Below are positions 1-6,242 of a DNA stretch of 15,815 bases, piece by piece. This DNA is from Spirochaetales bacterium (GTDB lineage Bacteria > Spirochaetota > Spirochaetia > ARS1246). The stretch lies in assembly GCA_016930115.1 (NCBI GenBank), contig JAFGHN010000131.1, positions 1 to 15,815 of the forward strand, given 5' to 3'. Each line of letters opens with the position of its first letter. Positions within the stretch are counted from its first letter, which is position 1. The translations under genes and the position numbers were made by a program. The notes beneath the pieces were generated by a model that was given only the letters and a program-made list of their open reading frames with translations, was not told the DNA's origin and did no database searches.

Positions 1-955
1 CGCCAAAACAGTAAGAGCAATCGGTGTTCCCGAGGAACGCTTCAGGGAGGACGGGCTCAGGCTTTTGCGAGCCTGCAGATTTGCATGCCAGCTCGCGTTC
101 TCGATCGACGAACGCACGCTCGATGGAATGATCGCGTGCCGGGCCAACATAGCGCATGTGTCGGCCGAAAGGATACGAGACGAGGTCAACAAGATACTTC
201 TCAGCCCCATCCCTTCTGCTGGATTTCTCACTATGGAAAGGGTGCAACTGCTGGATATGGTGTTGCCCGAGCTCTCAGCCTGCCGGGGTGTCGAGCAATA
301 CGGGAACCACCTATTTGATGTGCTCAACCATTCGCTTTTTTCCTGCGACGGAGCTCCGGCAGTACTTGAAATACGCCTGGCAGCGCTTTTTCATGACGTG
401 GGCAAGCCTGCATGCCGCAGGGAACTACCAAACGGCACCGTCGTTTTCCACGAACACGAAAAACTTTCCGCGCAATTAGCAGAGACCGCGCTTCGCAGGC
501 TTAAATATCCAAGAGCAACGGAGACGACGGTAACGCACCTCATAAGCAACCACATGTTCGCATACAGTCCTGAATGGACGGATGCCGCAGTACGAAGATT
601 CGTCCGTCGTGTGGGGAAACCGCATCTTGAGAGCCTATTTGCTCTCCGCATTGCAGACGGTTACGGGATGCGTCGCACGCCCGTCCCGGGGCGCGAGATA
701 GACGACTTGCAGCGCCGTATCAATTCCATCTTACGGAAGGAGGACGCCATCACTGTCAGAGATCTTGCGGTGAACGGCAACGACTTGGCCGGTGCGGGTA
801 TTCCAAAGGGCCCGCAGATGGGGTTGGTGCTTGATTTTCTACTTGAGACAGTCCTGGATGATCCCGCCCAGAATGAACGTCACGCTCTCATCGGTCTGGC
901 AATGAATTTTTTCAACAAATATCTCACCGGCAAACAGGACCAGTCTTCCCGGTGA
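1..955 (+). CDS. cca: CCA tRNA nucleotidyltransferase, C-terminal part (5' end outside window)
   Basis: The reading frame is open from base 2, so the true start lies upstream. The product should add or repair the 3'-CCA end of tRNAs using CTP and ATP in the cytoplasm. The visible part begins just before the family's RNA/nucleotide-binding block (EDGLRLLRACRFA, about bases 47-85), followed by the neck region. An HD-type domain follows, with LAALFHDVGKP near bases 380-412 and a second His cluster, FHEHEKLSAQLA, near 446-482; RIADGYGMR follows at about 650. The N-terminal polymerase head with its catalytic Asp pair is outside the window. The TGA stop is at 953-955, one base from the end of convergent rnc. 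HD-containing family members can also have 2',3'-phosphatase activity; whether this one does cannot be read from sequence. A pure poly(A) polymerase of the same class is the main alternative. Confidence 0.9.
   Translation, partial: AKTVRAIGVPEERFREDGLRLLRACRFACQLAFSIDERTLDGMIACRANIAHVSAERIRDEVNKILLSPIPSAGFLTMERVQLLDMVLPELSACRGVEQYGNHLFDVLNHSLFSCDGAPAVLEIRLAALFHDVGKPACRRELPNGTVVFHEHEKLSAQLAETALRRLKYPRATETTVTHLISNHMFAYSPEWTDAAVRRFVRRVGKPHLESLFALRIADGYGMRRTPVPGREIDDLQRRINSILRKEDAITVRDLAVNGNDLAGAGIPKGPQMGLVLDFLLETVLDDPAQNERHALIGLAMNFFNKYLTGKQDQSSR
924..955. terminator. Possible hairpin at the cca/rnc convergent junction
   Basis: A 7-bp perfect stem (TCACCGG at 924-930 with CCGGTGA at 949-955) encloses an 18-base loop exactly at the end of cca and just past the rnc stop. 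On the plus strand T-rich sequence follows, but only after about 8 bases, so it is not a textbook intrinsic terminator. The position between convergent genes makes a bidirectional termination or 3'-end role plausible. Confidence 0.3.
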
Positions 956-956
956 A

Positions 957-1715
957 TCAGGTCTTTTCTTGCTCTTTTTTTGTTATGGCACAATAAGCGA
1001 TTCCCGCCGCCGCTCTTTCTGCCTCTTTCTTGCTCTTTCCTTTGCCCGGACCGTACTGCTTGTCTTCTATCTTCACGCTCACCCAGAAGGTCCTGTCATG
1101 ATCGGGGCCCGTCTTTTTTTCCAGAAGATAACGAGGATAACTCTTGTATTCCTTCTGCACGTGCTCTTGGAGCAGTGTTTTGTAATCCTTCTTGTGCCTG
1201 TCCTCCAACACTTTGTCAATTTCGGGCGCGATGAGACGCCGGACGAGTGAACGGGTAGATTTGAAACCTGAATCAAGAAAGTAAGCGCCGATAATCCCCT
1301 CCATGCAATCGGCCAGTATCGCCGTCTTCGACCTCCCGCCTGAAAATTCTTCACCGCGGCCGATAAGTATGAAGTTCTCAACCCTGAGTTTCTTGGCGAT
1401 GGTTTCGAGGCTGGCTTCACTTACGACAAAAGACTTTATTCGCGCAAGCTCTCCTTCGTTTTTATCCGGGAACTCCCGGTACAGGTACTCGCATACAATC
1501 AGCCCCAGAACGCTGTCGCCGAGAAACTCCAATTTTTCATTATTGTCCACATGGCCGGTTTCATTGGCAAAGGACCTATGACAGAAAGCAAGGTTCAGAA
1601 ATCTTAAATTCTTGAAACGGATGCCGGCATGTTTCTCAAAAAGAAAAAGCTCCTGACGCCTCTCTTCCGAGACAGGCGGCGGGAGCTCTACCTCTGACTT
1701 CTGTTGGAACAGCAC
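957..1715 (-). CDS. rnc: Ribonuclease III
   Basis: Double-strand-specific endoribonuclease that processes rRNA precursors and structured mRNAs. The 252-residue length is normal to slightly long. The signature NEKLEFLGDS is at residues 59-68, giving the acidic residues E60, E63 and D67. The second metal-site pair is D136/E139 in the block ADCMEGIIGAYFLDSG. A C-terminal dsRNA-binding domain (about residues 177-247) ends with the GKSKKEAERAAAG helix. All catalytic residues are present. The start is GTG at 1713-1715. It follows the acpP stop by only 6 bases and in the same frame, so no upstream in-frame start exists. A purine-rich AAAGAGG abuts the GTG with almost no spacing, so the start is likely coupled to acpP termination, or could lie a few codons downstream. 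It is last in coaD-rpmF-acpP-rnc; an acpP-rnc neighbourhood is common in bacteria. Confidence 0.95.
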   Translation of the reverse strand: MLFQQKSEVELPPPVSEERRQELFLFEKHAGIRFKNLRFLNLAFCHRSFANETGHVDNNEKLEFLGDSVLGLIVCEYLYREFPDKNEGELARIKSFVVSEASLETIAKKLRVENFILIGRGEEFSGGRSKTAILADCMEGIIGAYFLDSGFKSTRSLVRRLIAPEIDKVLEDRHKKDYKTLLQEHVQKEYKSYPRYLLEKKTGPDHDRTFWVSVKIEDKQYGPGKGKSKKEAERAAAGIAYCAITKKEQEKT

Positions 1716-1721
1716 CCTCTT

Positions 1722-1958
1722 TTACTTCACCTGTGTCTTGATAAAAGCGAGTGCGTCTCCAACAGTTTCGAATTCGTTCGCCTTCTCATCAGGAATGCTG
1801 ATGCCAAGCTCTTCCTCGATGGCATATACCAATTCATACGTATCGAGGCTGTCGGCACCGAGATCCTGTCTGAAAGACGACTCCATCGTTATTTTCTCTT
1901 CTTCTACTTCAAGTTTTTCCGCAATAATTTTCTTCATTTTTTCAAACAATTCATCCAT
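1722..1958 (-). CDS. acpP: Acyl carrier protein
   Basis: A 78-residue acidic carrier protein that holds growing fatty-acyl chains on a 4'-phosphopantetheine arm in type II fatty acid synthesis. The attachment motif GADSLDTYELV is present and the modified serine is residue 37. Length and overall acidity match the family. The ATG at 1956-1958 is preceded by a strong ribosome binding site (AAGGAG, 6 bases upstream). The reading frame extends further upstream, but that extension overlaps rpmF and should not be included. The gene sits 25 bases after rpmF and 6 bases before rnc. Its neighbour coaD makes phosphopantetheine-derived CoA, the donor of the ACP prosthetic group, so the cluster is functionally coherent although no fab or plsX genes are between rpmF and acpP. 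Confidence 0.95.
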   Translation of the reverse strand: MDELFEKMKKIIAEKLEVEEEKITMESSFRQDLGADSLDTYELVYAIEEELGISIPDEKANEFETVGDALAFIKTQVK

Positions 1959-1983
1959 GCAAAGCTCCTTCCTCACTCTTTGT

Positions 1984-2172
1984 TTAGGCCATCTCTTCTG
2001 GCTCAATGACTTGTCTTCCCTTATAGTATCCGCACTTGGGACACACCCGGTGCGGTAATACCCTATTCCCACAATTATTGCACTCCACAAGCGTTGGCGC
2101 CGATAGCTTCATATTTATGGATTTTCTCCCGCGGGCGCGGGCTTTTGATGTTTTATGTTTAGGTACGGCCAT
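1984..2172 (-). CDS. rpmF: 50S ribosomal protein L32
   Basis: A 62-residue basic ribosomal protein. The N-terminus MAVPKHKTSKARARGRK is diagnostic of bL32. The zinc-ribbon form is present, with CNNC and CPKC pairs in the C-terminal half, so this is the Cys4 (zinc-binding) version rather than a zinc-independent paralogue. The ATG at 2170-2172 has GAGG about 7 bases upstream. It has its own strong promoter candidate in the 74-base gap after coaD and leads the rpmF-acpP-rnc part of the cluster. Confidence 0.96.
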   Translation of the reverse strand: MAVPKHKTSKARARGRKSINMKLSAPTLVECNNCGNRVLPHRVCPKCGYYKGRQVIEPEEMA

Positions 2173-2208
2173 GAATTAACCTCATCCAGGCGGAAAATTT
2201 GTCAAGGA

Positions 2209-2237
2209 AACATAAACTATCCGGTCAGGATTGTCAA
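2209..2237 (-). promoter_or_regulatory. Promoter candidate for rpmF-acpP-rnc
   Basis: On the minus strand a perfect -35 box TTGACA (2232-2237) is followed after exactly 17 bases by TATGTT (2209-2214), a 4/6 match to the -10 consensus. Predicted transcription start is near 2202, giving a leader of about 30 bases before the L32 start. This implies rpmF-acpP-rnc can be transcribed independently of coaD. Confidence 0.6.
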
Positions 2238-2246
2238 GCTTGTCCG

Positions 2247-2735
2247 CTACTCTTTCTTGCCGTTCATCCGCCTGATAAGCAATTCCGCGACAGGCTTTGG
2301 TACCATCGTCGTAATATCGCCGCCAAGCATCGCGATCTCTTTTATGGCCGACGAACGCAAAACAAAATACTTGGGATCGGTTGGCATGAAAATCGTGTCT
2401 ATTTCCGGACTCAGACTTTTGTAGGTCATCGCCAATTCGAACTCATATCCGAAGTCCGCCAGCGCACGGACGCCGCGAATGATTACACGCGCGCCGGTCT
2501 CCCGCGCAAAATCCACTATGAGCCTGTCCCAGATGCGGACCTCAACATTTTTGCAGTCCTTCAGAAGGTTTTTCATCAGTTCAAGTCGTTCGTCCCCGGT
2601 AAGCAGATATTCCTTACTGCGATTGACTGCAATAACAAGATATACCTTATCAAAAATCGCGGATGCCCGGTGAATAAGATTGAGATGCCCGTTTGTCGGA
2701 GGATCAAAAGACCCCGGCAGCATTGCCACCAACAT
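2247..2735 (-). CDS. coaD: Phosphopantetheine adenylyltransferase
   Basis: Catalyses the penultimate step of CoA synthesis: ATP plus 4'-phosphopantetheine gives dephospho-CoA and pyrophosphate. The nucleotidyltransferase motif is seen as PGSFDPPTNGH (T14, H17, counted from the chosen start). RGVRALADFGYEFELA (about 87-102) and RSSAIKE (127-133) are further conserved family blocks, and GGDITTMVP follows. The 162-residue length is typical. Start choice: ATG at 2733-2735 gives a normal N-terminus. A GTG at 2727-2729 is an alternative, with AAGG spaced 8 bases upstream. A TTG at 2769-2771 would add 12 unsupported residues and overlap the promoter. It is the first gene of the block and diverges from the 2845 lipoprotein gene. 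Confidence 0.95.
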   Translation of the reverse strand: MLVAMLPGSFDPPTNGHLNLIHRASAIFDKVYLVIAVNRSKEYLLTGDERLELMKNLLKDCKNVEVRIWDRLIVDFARETGARVIIRGVRALADFGYEFELAMTYKSLSPEIDTIFMPTDPKYFVLRSSAIKEIAMLGGDITTMVPKPVAELLIRRMNGKKE

Positions 2736-2741
2736 GGCCTT

Positions 2742-2771
2742 ACTATAGACAGATGTGGAAAGATTAATCAA
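2742..2771 (-). promoter_or_regulatory. Promoter candidate for coaD, nearly leaderless
   Basis: The minus strand reads TTGATT (2766-2771), an 18-base spacer, then TATAGT (2742-2747), a 5/6 -10 match. The usual 7-base distance would place the transcription start at or next to the A of the coaD ATG (2735), so a leaderless or very short-leader mRNA is predicted if this promoter is used. Confidence 0.5.
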
Positions 2772-2791
2772 TCAATTACTCGAACCGCCGC

Positions 2792-2806
2792 AGCGGAAAA
2801 ACCGCT
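2792..2806. repeat. Short inverted repeat in the coaD/lipoprotein divergent region
   Basis: AGCGG (2792-2796), a 5-base A loop and CCGCT (2802-2806) form a perfect 5-bp inverted repeat directly abutting the plus-strand TTGACA box. It could be an operator or a small hairpin; there is no direct evidence for either. Confidence 0.35.
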
Positions 2807-2835
2807 TTGACAATATCGAGCCTTAACAGTAAACT
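2807..2835 (+). promoter_or_regulatory. Promoter candidate for the 2845 lipoprotein
   Basis: A perfect TTGACA (2807-2812) is followed after 17 bases by TAAACT (2830-2835), a 4/6 -10 match. The predicted start of transcription near 2842 is only about 3 bases before the chosen ATG at 2845, so the transcript would be almost leaderless. A GTG at 2836 falls before the predicted start point and is therefore disfavoured. Confidence 0.5.
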
Positions 2836-2844
2836 GTGGAAGTC

Positions 2845-3471
2845 ATGAAACAAGGCGGCTCCGCGGTCTTTTCGATGCTGGTATTGATTCTCCTGCTCAC
2901 TGCGGCGTGCGCAACCGAACAGCAGGCGATCGACTCGGCGCCGGTGACCGAAGCTCAGGACACGCCTGTTTCCGTTCAAGAAGACCTCAACGCGGAACCG
3001 GAAGCCGTTGAAGAGAATGCCGCGACACCCGTGGAGCCGGAATCTCCCCCCCAGGAGGTGGAGCAGCCGGCCGACAACGTGGAGCCGGAGTTCCTGGTTT
3101 CCGAAGAGGTTTTTACCGAAACTTTTGAAGACATACGCCGGCTCATTGACGAATTGAACGCTATTATCAGGGAAGAAAACTACGAGAAGTGGCTGAGATA
3201 CCTCACTAATGACTACATCGGTCATTTTTCGAGCCCTGAGGTACTCAAAGAGAACTCAGAGCAACCGCTTCTGAAAAAATACAATGTCGAGCTTCGATCG
3301 TTGAGGGATTACTTCAATTACGTGGTGGTACCTTCGCGTTCGAACGCAAGGCTTGACGATCTGGTTTTTGTTGACAATGAACACGTAAAAGCTATTATGA
3401 TATTTAATGATAAGCGTACCATCCTCTATCAGCTCGAGACAGGTGGAGAAGGATGGAAAATTGGGCTGTGA
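2845..3471 (+). CDS. Putative lipoprotein, unknown function
   Basis: A 208-residue protein not assigned to a named family. A lipoprotein signal peptide is clear: positively charged N-terminus, hydrophobic core, and lipobox LTAAC with the lipidated Cys at residue 22. A Glu/Pro/Ala-rich, probably disordered tether (about 25-80) follows. The C-terminal part (about 85-208) is folded, with an amphipathic helix (ETFEDIRRLIDELNAI) and a segment ending in beta-like strands (LVFVDNEHVKAIMIF and RTILYQLETGG). That pattern recalls small NTF2-like or DUF-type folds, which is speculative. Start: ATG 2845 gives the best signal peptide; an in-frame GTG at 2836 would add three residues. It is followed 35 bases later by the exported HEAT-repeat gene and is probably cotranscribed with it. 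Likely location is the envelope. Confidence 0.8.
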   Translation: MKQGGSAVFSMLVLILLLTAACATEQQAIDSAPVTEAQDTPVSVQEDLNAEPEAVEENAATPVEPESPPQEVEQPADNVEPEFLVSEEVFTETFEDIRRLIDELNAIIREENYEKWLRYLTNDYIGHFSSPEVLKENSEQPLLKKYNVELRSLRDYFNYVVVPSRSNARLDDLVFVDNEHVKAIMIFNDKRTILYQLETGGEGWKIGL

Positions 3472-3506
3472 AGGCTCATACTTACACTGGATGGCGGAGT
3501 AGAACC

Positions 3507-4202
3507 ATGAAAAAAAGGGCTTTGTCGGTCTTCCTCATATTCGTCTTTGCGGCGGTGGCGCAATCCGGGTACACTCAGGAACGTGAGCTGACTATCGAAG
3601 AGCTCTACCTTCAGAATGCGGAGATACGCATAATAAGGGAGCAGGCAGTCTCACAGGACCGCGACATGAAATTACTTGCCCTTGAAAACATTCAGGGCAT
3701 GCTTGATGATGGAAAACTGTCAACCGGTGCCCCTGAAGCACATTTCGTACTGGATTATCTATCCGGCGAAGGGCTTTCTCATACCGTTACGGAGAACAGG
3801 CGGCTGATCAACTACTATCCGGAAGTGCGAAGACAGGCTGTGAACTTACTCGGCCAGCTTGGAGGCGAGAATTCGCAGCGAACTCTCGTTTCCGTGCTGT
3901 ATAACGACATTGAACCGATGGTAATGGCGGAAGCCGCCTACGCGCTTGGTCAACTCGGCGACAATGAAGACAACGCAGCGAGTCGGGCAATCGCCAATGT
4001 CATTCTTTTCGAAGATTATGCTCTTCCGGATAACAACCTGGCCTTTGCCTCTCTCCTCGCTTTTGAGAAGCTCGCCGCCGCCAACGGTGGATTGAACGAT
4101 CCGGCCGCATTTGAGGCTATTATCAGGATCGCCCAGGGCAACTATATCCGGAAGGTGCGTTTGAAGGCCGTCCAGGTTCTTGACAGCTTGCGGCAATACT
4201 AA
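3507..4202 (+). CDS. Exported HEAT-repeat protein
   Basis: A 231-residue protein with a Sec-type signal peptide (MKKRALSVFLIFVFAAVAQS) and probable cleavage near residue 20-24, with no lipobox Cys. The mature part is helical with HEAT-like repeats. Clear units are PEVRRQAVNLLGQLGG (about 105-120), EPMVMAEAAYALGQLGD (136-152) and IRKVRLKAVQVLDSL (214-228). HEAT arrays are protein-binding scaffolds, so a periplasmic or envelope-associated interaction role is likely; the partner is unknown. ATG 3507 is preceded by GGAG 7 bases upstream. An in-frame upstream extension to 3453 overlaps the previous gene and would bury the signal peptide, so it was rejected. It ends 13 bases from the convergent minus-strand gene. 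Confidence 0.82.
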   Translation: MKKRALSVFLIFVFAAVAQSGYTQERELTIEELYLQNAEIRIIREQAVSQDRDMKLLALENIQGMLDDGKLSTGAPEAHFVLDYLSGEGLSHTVTENRRLINYYPEVRRQAVNLLGQLGGENSQRTLVSVLYNDIEPMVMAEAAYALGQLGDNEDNAASRAIANVILFEDYALPDNNLAFASLLAFEKLAAANGGLNDPAAFEAIIRIAQGNYIRKVRLKAVQVLDSLRQY

Positions 4203-4215
4203 TGCGGTATTAGAC

Positions 4216-4593
4216 CTATTTAAAAGAGACCCGTTTTACCGACGCCTTACGCCAGGAGATTTCTTTTTTCTCATCTTCGATTTGAATACGTTTTTTAATG
4301 GTAAATTTCGCCGGATCCGATGGGTTCTTGAAATGAACAATCCCAAAACTGCCTTTTCCTAGGTAGCAGATCTTATCCTTCGCATCTAATTCCTCAGTCT
4401 CCGCAATTTTCTTGATCACACAATCAAAGTGAACCGGTACGTCGCTACTTTCAACTGCTATCGCGGTAAGTACATCACGTACGTTTTGGCCGCAGTAAGG
4501 GCACTTGGGCATTTCCTTACCGGGGAACGCATTTTTTGAATGTTTCTTCCTGTTTCTCTTCCAGTTTCCGCCTCTTTTCCCCCCACCGGCCAT
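4216..4593 (-). CDS. Conserved-looking small basic protein with Cys/His zinc-type site
   Basis: A 125-residue protein, family not named. The N-terminal tail is strongly basic and glycine-rich (residues 1-20, GGGKRGGNWKRNRKK). A putative metal site follows: C31-P-Y-C34 with H55-F-D-C58, spacing C-x2-C-x20-H-x2-C. The second half has a beta-like segment (KICYLGKGSFGIVHF) and many Lys/Arg. A basic tail plus zinc-knuckle-like site suggests RNA or ribosome association; this is inference. The ATG at 4591-4593 has GAGG 6 bases upstream, inside the preceding small gene whose stop is one base before this start. It is the last gene of the long minus-strand run, and no convincing terminator follows. Confidence 0.75.
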   Translation of the reverse strand: MAGGGKRGGNWKRNRKKHSKNAFPGKEMPKCPYCGQNVRDVLTAIAVESSDVPVHFDCVIKKIAETEELDAKDKICYLGKGSFGIVHFKNPSDPAKFTIKKRIQIEDEKKEISWRKASVKRVSFK

Positions 4594-4594
4594 G

Positions 4595-4738
4595 CTATTC
4601 CTCTTTCCGGTCCATGATTTCCTTGCTCAACGTGTTGGCGATTCGCGCGATCGCCATCTCCAGATATCGCTTGTCGTGAATCTTATCCTTGAGCTCGGCA
4701 AGTTTCTTTGGGTCCGTCGGTTTGGCAACTCGTATCAT
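4595..4738 (-). CDS. 47-residue conserved-type small protein
   Basis: An open frame starting at ATG 4736-4738 and ending at TAG 4595-4597. The product, beginning MIRVAKPTDPKKLAELKD, is charged and fully helical in appearance, with heptad-like hydrophobics (IHDKRYLEMAIARIANTL). Support for it being real: its ATG overlaps the yraN stop in a 4-base ATGA; its stop lies 1 base before the next ATG; its 3' end carries that gene's ribosome binding site; and it fills an otherwise empty 141-base gap in a tightly packed operon. No transmembrane segment or signal peptide is visible. Function is unknown; a small partner of the neighbouring zinc-site protein or of a ribosome-related factor is a guess from context. 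Confidence 0.72.
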   Translation of the reverse strand: MIRVAKPTDPKKLAELKDKIHDKRYLEMAIARIANTLSKEIMDRKEE

Positions 4739-5100
4739 GAGCAGTCCGTCTCCGTGAATGCATTCATCACGTGTTCAGGGTCTTTGCCCGAATCACTCAA
4801 ATAAAGCAGATCATACCGTATACTATTGTTTGAGAAAACAGGATACTGTAACAGGAATCCCTTTGAAGCCCGCACTATCCGCGACCGTTTTCTACGATCC
4901 AAAACCCTCTCTATCTGGCCAAAGTCGAATTTACTCCAGCACTTCACTTCCGCAAACACCGTTGTCTTTTCTTTGACAGCCACTATGTCGATTTCCCCGC
5001 CATACGCTCTGAAATTCCTTTTTACAACTTTGTAGCCGCTGCTTTCGAGAAATGCAGCGGCTATATTCTCCCCTCTTTTGCCCTTGTCGACGGTATTCAC
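4735..5100 (-). CDS. yraN: YraN/UPF0102 family nuclease-like protein
   Basis: A 121-residue member of the UPF0102 family with a PD-(D/E)xK-type nuclease fold. Residues seen: KGKRGENIAAAFLESSGY near the start, the core GGEIDIV (G34-V40, with E36 and D38) and FAEVK (E51 and K53) completing the catalytic-type motif. The biochemical function of the family is not well established; a role linked to DNA processing is generally proposed. The start is GTG at 5098-5100, overlapping the HD-GYP stop by 4 bases (GTGA), and the gene overlaps the next small gene by ATGA. The family is often found near rplS, trmD or rnhB in other bacteria, which matches this context. Confidence 0.9.
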   Translation of the reverse strand: MNTVDKGKRGENIAAAFLESSGYKVVKRNFRAYGGEIDIVAVKEKTTVFAEVKCWSKFDFGQIERVLDRRKRSRIVRASKGFLLQYPVFSNNSIRYDLLYLSDSGKDPEHVMNAFTETDCS

Positions 5101-6242
5101 ATTATCTTTTTTGCTGCAATCGCCTTTGGATCTATCGCTCTGGCGATAAAAACATCCGTATCCTTTGCCAGATCGAGTATCGCTCCCTCGTCGTTTTCGT
5201 ACTTCTTGCCGTTTCTGTCCACCAGCAACCTGACCGCGGGGCGCAGCGGCGCGTTCTCATTCACCTTTATTACCCGGCCGATACTCCCGTTATTCAGCAG
5301 CACAAAACTTCCCAGCGGATAGATACCTATGCTCTTGATAAAGACCTTCAGTACCTCAGAGTCGAACCGTCGGGAGTTATCGTTGAGCAACTGTCGCATG
5401 GCTGCATAGGCAATCATCGAGTTCCGGTAAGGTTTTTCTTTGACCATGGCCTCAAAGGCGTCGGCAACCGTTATTATTCGTGCTTCGATAGATATTTTCT
5501 TTTCAGAAAGCGTTCGCGGATACCCCTTGCCGTCCCATCTCTCATGGTGTTGGAGCGCGATCATGCCTACCTCTTCCGGATATCCCATCACTTTGCATAT
5601 AATCTGATAGGAATATAACGGATGAGCCCTCATTTTTTTTGTTTCATCGGGCGTGAGGTTTGCGTTTTTTGAAATGATGTCATCCGGCACTTTCACCATT
5701 CCCACGTCATGCAAAAGAGCCGCGGTCGCCAGGGTTTTGAGCCGGAGTTGGTCAAGTTTGAGAGTTGCACCGACGAGAAGCGACAGAATTGCGGTATTTA
5801 CGGCACTCAAACCAAGCGAAGGCTCCGACTTCTCGTCACGCAACACAAAAGCAAGCATTTCCTCCGGTGACTCCGTGGTGGCTCGCAGCACTCTCTCAAC
5901 GATACGGTCTGTTTCGCGCTTATCGACCACCCGGTTTATACGGAGTTCGCTGAAGACTCTATCGGTTTGGGCAACGGATGTTCGGTACAACTGCTTCTTT
6001 GCCGCACCCCCTCCCTGGTCCATCACTGTTTCTATCTTGTCAGCTGTATCTTTGAGTACCGCTTCCTGGGTAACGACTACACCGTCTGTCAGCACGGCCT
6101 CGATATTCCATTTCTCGAGGCGTTTCAGATCCTTGTCCCGTATCTCCACTCTTTCAGGTACAAGGAGATTCGTCTCATCGACGTATACAGGTTTCGTGAA
6201 CTTCATCCCGGGTTTCAGTATGGTAACTGGTATTCTTTTCAT
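5097..6242 (-). CDS. HD-GYP domain protein with incomplete metal site
   Basis: A 381-residue soluble protein. The N-terminal region (about 1-130) begins MKRIPVTILKPGMKF, a pattern frequently seen ahead of HD-GYP domains. The HD-GYP domain spans about 140-300: H178-D179 (LLHDVGMVKVP), H207 (HPLYSYQI), H232-H233-E234 with the GYP signature at 240-242, and D261 (VADAFEAM). The family hydrolyses cyclic di-GMP. However, the first ligand His (usual HSxNxAxLS context) is Ser146, and the usual Lys after HDxG is Met182, so activity may be altered or lost. The C-terminal 80 residues look beta-rich (SFVLLNNGSIGRVIKV). It overlaps the FlhB-C-like gene (ATGA) and yraN (GTGA), indicating coupled translation. 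It could act as a c-di-GMP sensor or effector tied to the export-like genes upstream. Confidence 0.88.
   Translation of the reverse strand: MKRIPVTILKPGMKFTKPVYVDETNLLVPERVEIRDKDLKRLEKWNIEAVLTDGVVVTQEAVLKDTADKIETVMDQGGGAAKKQLYRTSVAQTDRVFSELRINRVVDKRETDRIVERVLRATTESPEEMLAFVLRDEKSEPSLGLSAVNTAILSLLVGATLKLDQLRLKTLATAALLHDVGMVKVPDDIISKNANLTPDETKKMRAHPLYSYQIICKVMGYPEEVGMIALQHHERWDGKGYPRTLSEKKISIEARIITVADAFEAMVKEKPYRNSMIAYAAMRQLLNDNSRRFDSEVLKVFIKSIGIYPLGSFVLLNNGSIGRVIKVNENAPLRPAVRLLVDRNGKKYENDEGAILDLAKDTDVFIARAIDPKAIAAKKIM

Noticed and set aside
2200..2205. Second TTGACA on the minus strand ahead of rpmF
   Set aside because: It overlaps the predicted start of the better promoter, and the position 17 bases downstream reads AGGTTA, a poor -10 box.
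2199..2810. 203-codon plus-strand frame opposite coaD
   Set aside because: It lies antisense to well-conserved coaD and crosses its promoter; the product resembles nothing.
4199..4213. Possible terminator between the convergent HEAT and zinc-site genes
   Set aside because: Only a 5-bp AT-rich stem (CTAAT/ATTAG) with no T-run on either side; too weak to call.
4324..4370. Protein-kinase-like glycine loop (LGKGSFGIVHF) in the 125-residue zinc-site protein
   Set aside because: The resemblance is limited to this short stretch; the protein has no catalytic HRD or DFG motifs and is far too short for a kinase domain.
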